A stretch of DNA of 15,469 bases from positions 1-15,469 of the forward strand of contig CAXKVR010000899.1 in NCBI GenBank assembly GCA_964058845.1, written 5' to 3'. The position numbers were made by a program, and so were the translations under genes. Every line of letters begins with the position of its first letter. The stretch's first letter is position 1. The notes beneath the pieces were generated by a model, which saw only the letters and a list, made by a program, of their open reading frames with translations, ran no database searches and was not told the origin of the DNA. The stretch is from Carex sylvatica (lineage: Eukaryota > Streptophyta > Magnoliopsida > Poales > Cyperaceae). Of the stretch, positions 1-7,096 are shown one piece after another.

Positions 1-386
1 GGTAACAACAAGCATACTTCCTCAAAGAAAAATTATAAAATTGAAACATGTCTCAGTAGCAAACATAATATATTGAAATTTAAACATTAACATGCAGTTT
101 TAATTGTGAATTTGTGATAAAAAAACTTGGTCACTATTACAATAAGGATCCTAAAAGCACCACATTCATAAAATTTTACAAAATATTACTTCTATTATTA
201 CACCAAAAATATCCTATGATTCTACCACATATGCATTACCAATCTAATGACAAAATTTTACTATCATAAGCATTCTCGTCTTCCAACGACGAGTCTTCAT
301 TAGCATCTGTTTAGTATGTCCATTCATATTTTTCTTGTATGTCTATCTAATTACAACCGATACAGGGTTGCATGTATTGGTACAGG
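1..386. other. AT-rich flank left of the hAT element, no gene seen
   Basis: No convincing coding sequence is visible on either strand. The minus strand of this stretch lies downstream of the phosphatase exon relic at 3990-4111 once the hAT insertion is removed, so it is most simply read as intron or flank of that relic. No further phosphatase exon (the one carrying the catalytic cysteine signature) could be found here. The last eight bases (379-386) are the left target-site duplication of the hAT element. Confidence 0.5.
379..386. repeat. Left 8-bp target-site duplication of the hAT element
   Basis: GGTACAGG lies immediately outside the left TAGTGG terminus. It pairs with GGTACATG at 3870-3877 with one mismatch. 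Confidence 0.6.
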
Positions 387-397
387 TAGTGGTTTAA

Positions 398-735
398 CAA
401 TGCCCTACCCAGGCTGCTCGTACTCGGTCCGCCTGTGCCCGGTCTGTCTGTGTCCGCTACCCGGGGTATCCGTACCCAAGCCCGAGTATAGGTCGGGTAA
501 ACGAGTACACGGGTAGGGGCATAAAACGGGTAGGGTACGATTATTTAATAGCATACCCGCCCCGAATTATGCCCGTGCCCACCCAACCCGACCCGCCACC
601 CGCCCGTACCCGTATCTGTACCCTATACCCATACTCGTTACCCTTTTTTCAAAAAAAATTCAAAATTTTTTGAAATTAAAAAAATCCCGCCGGTTCAACC
701 GTGCCCGGACCGGCCGGACCCACCCGTCCCGTCGT
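398..735. repeat. GC-rich left subterminal region of the hAT element
   Basis: This stretch has many scattered copies of ACCCG, TACCC, CGGGT and GGGTA in both orientations, in sharp contrast to the AT-rich surroundings. The right end of the element (about 3690-3860) has the same composition. Clustered short motifs near both ends are typical of hAT transposase-binding sites. No real gene is seen here; open frames in this stretch are composition artefacts. Confidence 0.6.
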
Positions 736-770
736 TTTTTTTTCAAATTTTATTCGTTCTCCAATATTTT

Positions 771-936
771 CTTTAAATAGCCTCTCTTCCTCTCAAAAAA
801 TTCACACTCTCATTCTCTCATCTCTCAATCTCTCATTCTCTCAATCTCAATTCTCAAATTTTATTATTCTCAATTTTTTTATTTATTGTTTAAAAAAAAT
901 ATTGTTGTAAATTTAATTTATTCTACAAATCCGCAA
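771..936 (+). promoter_or_regulatory. Probable hAT transposase promoter and CT-rich leader
   Basis: TTTAAATAG at 772-780 is a good TATA-box candidate. It is followed by a strongly CT-rich stretch (about 781-870, repeated CTCTCAAT/CATTCTCTC) that looks like a plant 5' untranslated leader. It ends just before an ATG at 937. Order, spacing and location inside the left end of the element suggest the transposase promoter survived the internal deletion. Confidence 0.5.
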
Positions 937-1006
937 ATGGAATTACGAAGGTACCGAAATTACGAAGTTCGGCACCTCCCACAAGATTTTTTCGCGAGAT
1001 TTAAAG
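937..1006 (+). pseudogene. Candidate first exon of the hAT transposase
   Basis: An ATG at 937 opens a frame of 23 codons up to AAAG|GTAACA, a good plant splice-donor context at 1006/1007. If not spliced, the frame runs on only to a TAA at 1030. The piece begins MELRRYRNYE and is not something I recognise as a known domain. The case rests on position (after a TATA box and CT-rich leader, before an intron-like T-rich block) rather than on homology. It contains a small internal repeat of AATTACGAAG. It may equally be non-coding leader. Confidence 0.35.
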
Positions 1007-1199
1007 GTAACATTTATTTCATGTTAGATTAATTTATTTTTGTAGAGTACATTTAGTTTATGCTAGATTTATTGAATATTAAGTAATTAGATTTGTTAGA
1101 TTTGTTAAATTTATTAAGTAATTAGATTTGTTAGATTTATTTATATTAGATTTGTTAGATTTATTGAATATGTTAGATTTATTTAGTTTATTTTAGATT

Positions 1200-2290
1200 T
1201 GTTATATGTGAAGTAATTATATTTGTTTTGAATAGGTAGATTTTATTTTTCAAAATGTTAGATTTATTTTTAATATGTGAAAAAATATGTTAGTTTTATT
1301 TTTTTGAATATATGAAGTAATTATATTTGTTTTGAATGGGTTAGATTTTATTTTTCAAAATGTTAGATTTATTTTTAATAGGTTAAAAAAATTGGTTAGT
1401 TTTATTTGTTTGAATATGTGAAGTAATTAGATTTATTTTGAATAGGTTAGATTTTATTTTTTAAAATGTTAATTTATTTTTAATATGTGAAAAAAAATAG
1501 GTTAGTTTTATTTTTTTTAATATGTGAAGTAATTATATTTGTTTTGAATAGGTTAGATTTTATTTTTTTAAATGTTAGATTTATTTTTAATATGTGAAAA
1601 AAATAGGTTAATTTTTTTTTTTTTGAATATGTGAAGTAATTATATTTGTTTTGAATAGGCTAGATTTTATTTTTCAAAATGTTAGATTTATTTTTAATAG
1701 GTTAAAAAATTTGGTTAGTTTTATTTTTTTGATTATGTGAAGTAATTAGATTTGTTTTAAATAGGTTAGATTTATTTTTCAAAATGTTAGATTTATTTTT
1801 AATAGGTTAAAAAAATTGGTTAGTTTTATTTTTTTTAATATGTGAAGTAATTATATTTGTTTTGAATAGGTTAGATTTATTTTTTCAAATTCGGATTTAT
1901 TTTTAATAGGTTAAAAAAATTGGTTAGTTTTATTTTTTTGAATATGTGAAGTAATTATATTTGTTTTGAATAAATTAGATTTATTTTTCAAAATGTTAGA
2001 TTTGTTTTTAATAGGTTAAAAAAATTGGTTAGTTTTATTTTTTGAATATGTGAAGTAATTATATTTGTTTTGAATAGGTTAGATTTATTTTTGAAATTCG
2101 CATTTATTTTTAATAGGTTAAAAAAATTGGTTAGTTTTATTTTTTTGAATATGTGAAGTAATTAGATTTGTTTTGAATAGGTTAAATTTATTTTTAATAG
2201 GTTAAAAAAATAGGTTAGTTTTATTTTTATGAATATGTGAAGTTATTAGATTTGTTTTGAATATGTTAGATTTATTTTTGAAATTCGTTA
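1200..2290 (+). repeat. 106-bp tandem repeat array, about 10 copies, inside the hAT element
   Basis: The landmark GTGAAGTAATTA recurs near 1208, 1313, 1418, 1525, 1631, 1736, 1841, 1946, 2049 and 2152, with a divergent AGTTATTAGA copy near 2235. The spacing is 102-107 bases, and 83 for the last step. Each unit reads in the order GTGAAGTAATTATATTTG, GAATAGGTTAGAT, CAAAATGTTAGATT, AATAGGTTAAAAAAATTGG, TTAGTTTTATTTT. Sub-variants exist, such as AATATGTGAAAAAA in place of AATAGGTTAAAAAA, and AAATTCG in place of CAAAATG. The block is T-rich and intron-like. Shorter GATTTGTTAGATTT repeats precede it from about 1080. Confidence 0.9.
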
Positions 2291-2745
2291 GTTTTAATTT
2301 CTGTTTTCAATTTCTGTTTCTTTAAATTCTTTTTTTAATTTCAGTTTTTTAATTTCAGTTTTTTAAGTTCTGTTTTTTAATTTCTGTTTTTTTTAAATTC
2401 TGTTTTTTTATTTCTGTTTTTTAATTTCTGTTTTTTTAATTCTGTTTTTTAATTTCTATTTTTTAAATTCTGTTTTTTTAATTCTGTTTTTTAATTTCTG
2501 TTTTTTAAATTCTGTTTTTTTTAATTCTGTTTTTTAATTTCTATTTTTTAATTTCTGTTTTTAAAATTATGTTTTTTTATTTCTGTTTTTAAAATTATGT
2601 TTTTTTATTTCTGTTTTTTTTTTTTGTTTTTTTTTAATTCTGTTTTTAATTTTCTGTTTTTAATTTTTTCTTTTTTTCTGTTTTTTTTAATTTTGTTTCT
2701 TATATTTCTGTTTTTTTATTTTTCAAATGTATGTTAGAATTATTT
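2291..2745 (+). repeat. T-rich minisatellite with a unit of about 15 bases
   Basis: Dozens of imperfect repeats of AATTTCTGTTTTTT and AAATTCTGTTTTTT follow one another without a break. It is low-complexity sequence directly downstream of the 106-bp array, and both lie in the intron-like core of the hAT element. Confidence 0.85.
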
Positions 2746-2828
2746 TGAATAGGTTAAATAAATAGGTTACATTTTTTTTTTTAATATGTCAAGTAATTTA
2801 TATTTATTTTTTTGAATAGGTTTAAAAA

Positions 2829-3044
2829 ATGTCATCTCATCGTGATTCCGTGCAAGAGAACATCGCGATTTCGTGCTTGAAAGATTGGATTGTTGCTGAA
2901 GAGCGCAGACAACATGTGTCTCAACAACCATCATCATTTGAACCCGACATTGAAGAAAGCGGTACTGAGGCGCAGCACGAGGCTAATTCGGATTCAGACG
3001 GTGCCGAAGAGAGCGAACAATGGTATATGAATCCAAACTACTAG
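2829..3044 (+). pseudogene. C-terminal remnant of a hAT transposase (dimerisation domain end)
   Basis: This is a 71-codon frame ending in TAG. Residues 1-30 contain SVQENIAISCLKDWIVAEER, which fits the pattern at the end of the hAT dimerisation domain of plant Ac-like transposases (V-x-x-x-I-x-x-CLKDW followed by A-x-x-R-x-QH). The rest is an acidic, disordered tail (EESGTEAQHE, SDSDGAEESEQ) as is usual at these C-termini. The ATG at 2829 is probably not a real start: the codon two upstream is TAA, and the T-rich block joins directly to coding sequence, so the upstream catalytic core has been deleted. Full-length relatives are several hundred residues longer. hAT identity is my reading of the CLKDW context and of the element's termini. 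Confidence 0.65.
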
Positions 3045-3675
3045 ATAGGTAGTGTTGGTATAAATTTCTAACCTCTTTTAATCTTTACGGTTATGTTTTA
3101 AATTATAAATTTCTAAACATTTCAATTAGTTTTTAAATTATTTTTGTTTTAAAGAAGAATTACTAAAAAAAAAAAAATTAGAACTCCGCCTATGTTATTT
3201 TACATAGCCTGTCTCAAACCCAGAATTAAGGAGGAGAGTAACTTTTATTTTTTAATCTATTATTTTAAAATAATTCATAATTATTTTTAAAGTAATTGAT
3301 TTTAAAAAATATATTTTTTTATTTTATTCTTTTAAAGTTTCTGATTTATATTTTATTTAATCTATTAAAAATAAATAAACGTTTAAAAAATAAATTATAG
3401 ATATAAATAAATTATGAAACTATAAAATTAAATTGAGAATTTAAAAATAAAATAAAATGACTCATGTAAAGAAATAAATAAATACATTTGTATTTAGCCG
3501 AATAAATATACAAATTTTCGCATGAATAATTTTTATATACAAGTTACAAATTTTATTTATTTATATACTTGATATTGAACTATTCTGATTTTAAAAGCTG
3601 AATTATAAACACGTAATAATATTCGTACAACACCGTAAAAAAAAAACAAAAAAAAACAGAGAAAAAAAAAATCTG
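3045..3675. other. AT-rich 3' part of the hAT element, no gene
   Basis: This follows the transposase stop codon and presumably holds its 3' untranslated region. It contains a run of 13 A at about 3166-3178 and a short GC-richer island at 3181-3240; the remainder is AT-rich with no coding frame. Confidence 0.5.
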
Positions 3676-3869
3676 ACTGAACCACCCAGCCCCCCCTACC
3701 CGGACCGCTCTGCCCCTCAAGAGTACAACGAGCACGAGTATAAGACGAGCAGGGTACGGTTTTTTTTTTTAAAAACCCGTGATACCCGTATACCCGTACC
3801 CGACTCCTATCCGTGCCTAATCCCGGATATACCCGGCCCATCCGCCCCCTACCCGAGAGCAACCCACTA
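3676..3869. repeat. GC-rich right subterminal region of the hAT element
   Basis: It contains TACCCG, ACCCGG and CCCGTA motifs, as at the left end of the element, and ends in CCCACTA at 3869. An open minus-strand frame runs through this region but it is a composition artefact. Confidence 0.55.
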
Positions 3870-3877
3870 GGTACATG
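3870..3877. repeat. Right 8-bp target-site duplication of the hAT element
   Basis: GGTACATG lies immediately outside the right terminus (CCCACTA). It matches the left copy GGTACAGG at 7 of 8 positions. It also marks the start of the first copy of a 74-bp tandem duplication in the host sequence. Confidence 0.6.
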
Positions 3878-4010
3878 TACACATAACAACAGTGAACAGG
3901 GAATAAATAATATGCCTGGTACAATTGAGAAGGCACTAAAACCAGTACAGGCACACATAACAACAACAAGCAGGAAATAAATAGCTTGGCTGGTACAATT
4001 GAGAAAGCAC
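3870..4010 (-). repeat. 74-bp imperfect tandem duplication spanning an exon end
   Basis: Copy one is 3870-3936 and copy two is 3944-4010. They share ACACATAACAACA, GGAATAAATA/GGAAATAAATA and GGTACAATTGAGAA, in the same order with a 74-base offset. On the minus strand the duplicated unit holds the last codons of the phosphatase exon (LVPSQLYQ) plus the start of the following intron. Confidence 0.85.
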
Positions 4011-4111
4011 AAAGTTTCATAAGGTTCATTTAGGGTCACAACACCTTGCACTCCTAGCATTTTCAGCCGTGCCACGTCGCTTGAAAATGGAACCGCCCCA
4101 AGCAAAATATT
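3990..4111 (-). pseudogene. Exon relic of a PTPMT1/DSP8-like dual-specificity phosphatase
   Basis: Read on the minus strand, an intact splice acceptor (TTTCATAG) ends at 4112 and the exon opens NILLGAVPF, then SSDVARLKMLGV and VTLNEPYETL. This block is characteristic of plant PTPMT1-like phosphatases (phosphatidylglycerophosphate phosphatase/DSP8 family), where it lies upstream of the catalytic HCx5R loop. One base appears to be lost after ETL: the family VPSSLY stretch is out of frame here (CFLNCT) but readable one frame over as LSQLYQ. A second copy of the end, in the tandem duplicate, reads LVPSQLYQ and is followed by GC rather than GT at the donor position (3914-3915). The catalytic exon is absent from the window. 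The frameshift, lost donor and hAT insertion just downstream make it non-functional. Confidence 0.75.
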
Positions 4112-4247
4112 CTATGAAATAGCACAAATTGAATAAACAAATAATAGACATGATATGTATATGGTAATAATAACCAGTAAATATGGTATTTCATTTAAAA
4201 TTAAAATAACTCCAATTGAGGGAAAAGGGCCATGATTACACAAATTG

Positions 4248-4446
4248 AAACTGGTTCCAAGGTAAATTTGGAGAAGCTACTTTATAGGAATCATAGGTCT
4301 GCTTAGGAACTGGTTCAAGTAATCCAAGGTAAATTTAGAGAAGCTTCAGCATATCCATCAGTGATACCAAGATTTCCAATCGCATTGGTTAAAGCACGTC
4401 CTTGAGGAACATCCTTGTGCAATTTGATCTATGTGTTGTTCCATCT
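4248..4446 (-). pseudogene. Scrambled exon 2 relic of alpha-glucan phosphorylase, H type
   Basis: On the minus strand a good acceptor (GCTTTTGCAG) is followed at 4446 by codons RWNNT, an in-frame TAG where the family has tyrosine, then KLHKD and VPQGRALTNAIGNLG, ITDGYAEASLNLPW. QGRALTNAIGNL is a signature of plant cytosolic starch/glycogen phosphorylases. About a dozen residues expected between the WN-T stretch and QGRALTN (the PKQTYYLS region) are missing. A PKQTY codon string appears instead further along, at 4293-4307, followed by VASPNLPW, which repeats the end of the first piece. This looks like an internal duplication with complementary losses. Together with exon 1 it covers only the first part of an enzyme that normally has more than 800 residues. 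Confidence 0.8.
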
Positions 4447-4565
4447 CTGCAAAAGCAAATGCGAAATTCAGTCATCAGCATCTGAAAAATCAAATAAACT
4501 CCACAAATTAACTTCGTAATCGTAACCACAAATTAAGTTCGTATTCATACAAAATTAAGGCTTAC

Positions 4566-4753
4566 TTGAACCAGGTAATCACGCACACTCTGAGCAGCAG
4601 CATAGAAGGTATGTTCTAAATCGAATCTGAGAGGGTAGAAATGCGGAGTATACTGTGTATGGTACACGATGTTTGACGCAATCTCTGATTCTTCCCTGGC
4701 ACATGGTACTGCCTCACCTTTCGTATGACCGCCGACAAATTTCAGCTGGCCAT
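4566..4753 (-). pseudogene. Exon 1 relic of alpha-glucan phosphorylase, H (cytosolic) type
   Basis: The minus-strand ATG at 4753 begins M-A-S and then hits TGA. One base out of step, the frame reads FVGGHTKGEAVPCAREESE, then IASNIVYHTQYTPHFYPLRF and FYAAAQSVRDYLVQ, ending at 4566 in a perfect donor (CAA|GTAAGC). The series EIA-x-NI-x-YH-x-x-YSPHF ... ATA-SVRD-LIQ is the N-terminal signature of plant alpha-1,4-glucan phosphorylase H isozyme. That pyridoxal-phosphate enzyme releases glucose-1-phosphate from cytosolic glucans. The splice phase joins directly to RWNNT in the next piece, so genuine exon/intron structure is kept and this is not a processed copy. The early frameshift and the missing downstream exons make it a pseudogene. 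Confidence 0.85.
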
Positions 4754-4775
4754 TGGATTCCTTCGGTTATGCTGA

Positions 4776-4800
4776 TGAGAGAGAGAGAGAGAGAGAGAGG
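4776..4800 (-). repeat. (CT)n microsatellite in the phosphorylase-relic 5' leader
   Basis: An alternating GA run on the plus strand reads CT on the minus strand. It lies 23-47 bases upstream of the relic ATG, a common feature of plant 5' untranslated regions. Confidence 0.9.
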
Positions 4801-5200
4801 GAGGGGCGCAGAGAAATAGACTCACGAATTTGTGCCACCTTACTAGCGACAGCTAAGCGGAGCGGGAACCCTAGCGAGAAGAGAGCAGGAACCAGTGGCT
4901 CGAGAAGGAAGGGCGAACGACGGCTAGGGTTTCCGCTCGCACAGCGAGGCGCGACAAGAGAGGCGACAGATGCGACGGAGAAAGCGCAAGTTTAGATTCA
5001 CGATTGAAAGGGCATGAGTTCGAACGAGATAGAGCGAGAAGGGCGGAGCTCCAGCGATTTTTTTGATTTCTCCCATTTTACGCAGGGGCTAGTCAATGGG
5101 TCGAGGAGGAAGAGAGATTCAAAATAGAGAGGTTTAGGGAGTCTGGAGAAACGAGAGGTTGACGAAAGTTCTTCAGCCGTTGCTCCATTGCTCCATCGCT
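4801..5200 (-). promoter_or_regulatory. Probable upstream/5' region of the phosphorylase relic
   Basis: This is purine-rich on the plus strand and moderately GC-rich. It contains AACCCTAG (4868-4875) and CTAGGGTTT (4924-4932), which are telo-box-like motifs frequent in plant promoters and leaders. Open frames exist on both strands but none looks like a protein. Its place directly upstream of the relic start suggests promoter or leader sequence carried along with the gene fragment. Confidence 0.4.
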
Positions 5201-5340
5201 CCGTTATTTTTAGATCATCATAACGCACATCTTAAAACAGATTCCACGGCTCACAGATCTGACAGCAGTTCCGTTATTTTTAGATCATCATAACGCACAT
5301 CTTAAAACAGATTCCACGGCTCACAGGTCTGACACTGCAG
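5201..5340. repeat. 70-bp near-perfect tandem duplication
   Basis: Copy one is 5201-5270 and copy two is 5271-5340. Both start CCGTTATTTTTAGATCATCA and continue identically through TCACAG, with one A/G difference (5257 versus 5327) before diverging in the last six bases. The near identity implies a young duplication. Confidence 0.95.
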
Positions 5341-6290
5341 CAGCAAATTAGTCATACTTTATATATTTTATATAAAAAAAATTCAGCCTATCAATTTTTA
5401 TTTAATTATTTATAAAAAATATCAAATTCAGATTTCCAATTCATAATCTTCCATGTCCTCCTTCTATCACTAAATTAAAGGGTTAGAACTATATTTTAAA
5501 ACAAATAAATTTAACAAGCGTTGATGTCACGCTTGATTGCCCAGGTCAATTTTTTGCAAACTTTTTTCCGTATAACATCGAAATATGAACGTGTATTGAC
5601 TTCCAAACAGATATTTATCTTCGTTATCTCGGACCTAATTTCAAGTTGACAAATAAAAATGAAAGCAATGTCTATGCTTGAAAACTATTACTTGAGTGAT
5701 TAAGAGAATTTTATATCTCGAAAATTAAAATATAGTTTTTAATTTATCATATCTGCAATTTTAGAAAGTATTTCTCAATCAATTTTATATCATCTATGCA
5801 CTTGCAATCAATTCAAATTTATTTGTGGATGTAATTCTGTAATTTTAAGTTTTACATTCCTGCAATAGTTATCTTCAAAATGATATTATGTTTTTAGACA
5901 CATTGCTAATTTAATATTTTATAAAATTAACATTTTTTTTCAACATCTATGTAATATAGTTGCTACAGTTTGGATTTTTCTAATTTATTAATAGCGGAAA
6001 ATAAATATTTTTCTCCGAAAATACTAACATTAATTTTTACCCGTACAATGAAAATGGAGCTTAACATAGTCGATTTTTTTTTAAAATAAAAATGAGTCAA
6101 AGTTTTCGAACTTAAAAAATTTATATATAAACAAAATCTAATTTAAATATTTTAACATACCAAATTTAATTTACTTACTGGAAAAAACTTGTTCTCACAC
6201 AAGGATGGAAGAAAACAAAGGAAATCAACATGAACTTATATTAAGAGGAAACATAAACATTTGAAAAACTTTAACCTTATTTTATTTTAA
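5341..6290. other. AT-rich intergenic stretch, no gene seen
   Basis: The sequence is very AT-rich with stop codons in all frames. No repeat, terminal inverted repeat or RNA gene was recognised. Confidence 0.6.
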
Positions 6291-7075
6291 TAAATAGAAT
6301 TCGCTCATTGACTCTGTCGCGTTGACACCTGGCCGAACTATCTAGAGAGTTCCTGGCGCGCCATGATTCAGACTTTCATTTTGGAGCCAAAATTTGCACA
6401 TTTTGATGTCATCATTTCTATAATTTGACCGGAAGGGTATATTCGTCAGTTCATTCATCAAAGAATAGAAGAAAGCTAGTAAGCTACACACTCCAAGTCT
6501 AAGTCTCCAACAAACTTACCTCCTAAACTTTTCATCGAATTCTCCTCTCTGCATCAAATTCACATATTCCTTACAAGCCATAAACGATGACAAATGGGAC
6601 CCACAATTGTATCCTTAGGGGAGACACCGAGAACAGCGGTCCATACGTAATTTACCTTTCTGTAAATATAAAGTACACAAGGGTAAAGACGTGATTTCAC
6701 TCATCCTTCCGTAGCCCCCGTCCCTGACTCCCAATGTCCCATTAGATCACGAGGTACATCTAGTCTAAACCGATAGATTTAGTGTAGCGAAAGAGAGTCT
6801 ATCCATGACTCCATGTATCTTGCCACGTTACGACTTACGAGGCCACACTTCCCCAGCAGTATAAGTATGGCTATGGGACTCACAAGATGGTCAAATGGTC
6901 AATACGCTGTCCGTTCAAGAACACAGAAATACATACAAGCGATCCAGTCCCCTATCAAGTATCAAAGGACGAATCCAGTACAAATCCCCAACCCAGCCTG
7001 TCACATTGTCACTTACACCATCAATCCACCACGTGTTCCTTCTCGGGCGAACAATTTTTTGCATAATAGCCCAGA
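6291..7075. other. GC-richer intergenic stretch with promoter-like motifs, no gene assigned
   Basis: Base composition rises to near even. Visible motifs are a TGGCGCGCCA palindrome (6353-6362), a TATA-like TGTAAATATAAAG near 6660-6672, a direct pair TGGTCAAATGGTCAA (6888-6902; W-box-like TTGACC twice on the minus strand) and a CACGTG G-box core at 7030-7035. An open plus-strand frame at 6813-7148 has no recognisable domain, runs across the LINE boundary and is probably chance. It could be promoter sequence separated from its gene by the LINE insertion; that is a guess. Confidence 0.35.
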
Positions 7076-7096
7076 GTCTCTTACTATTTCTTTTCG
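7076..7096. repeat. Left target-site duplication of the LINE
   Basis: GTCTCTTACTATTTCT (7076-7091) is identical to 10266-10281. Beyond these 16 bases the copies continue TTTCG and ATTTCG, differing by one base. In LINE orientation the duplication starts with an A-rich CGAAAAGAAATAG, as expected for L1-type target-primed insertion. Confidence 0.65.

Larger units (their letters stand above)
387..3869 (+). mobile_element. hAT-superfamily DNA transposon, internally deleted derivative
   Basis: The ends are TAGTGGTTT at 387 and, as reverse complement, TAGTGGGTT at 3869; these match at 8 of 9 bases. The element is bordered by GGTACAGG (379-386) and GGTACATG (3870-3877), an 8-bp target duplication with one mismatch. 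Eight base pairs is the hAT hallmark. A related host sequence at 3944-3951 reads AGTACAGG, which supports the left copy as ancestral. Both subterminal regions (about 400-730 and 3690-3860) are rich in ACCCG/CGGGT motifs, as expected for transposase-binding repeats. Inside are a promoter-like left end, a candidate short first exon, a 1.8-kb T-rich repeat block, and a C-terminal transposase remnant (2829-3044). Most of the transposase (BED zinc finger, RNase H-like catalytic core) is missing, so the copy cannot move on its own. The family assignment is firm in kind; exact boundaries are inferred from the matching ends. Confidence 0.7.

Noticed and set aside
316..516. Open plus-strand frame of 66 codons
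   Set aside because: It overlaps the hAT target site and the GC-rich subterminal repeats; the composition comes from ACCCG-type repeats and there is no domain.
701..910. Open plus-strand frame of 69 codons
   Set aside because: It runs through the TATA-like box and the CT-rich leader of the hAT; serine-rich low complexity, not a protein.
1080..2290. Repeat array as a CRISPR array
   Set aside because: Units are contiguous tandem copies without unique spacers, in a plant transposon.
3557..3989. Long minus-strand frame continuing from the phosphatase exon
   Set aside because: Only the first ~40 codons (from 4111) match the phosphatase; the rest is intron and hAT subterminal sequence read through by chance.
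4753..4995. Open plus-strand frame rich in ERERE
   Set aside because: It is the antisense of the (CT)n leader and upstream region of the phosphorylase relic; simple-repeat translation.
4998..5228. Open minus-strand frame of 76 codons
   Set aside because: It lies in the upstream region of the relic and enters the 70-bp duplication; no recognisable domain.
5201..5340. 70-bp repeat as a MULE terminal inverted repeat
   Set aside because: The two copies are direct, not inverted, and no matching inverted copy was found at the far side of the gene fragments.
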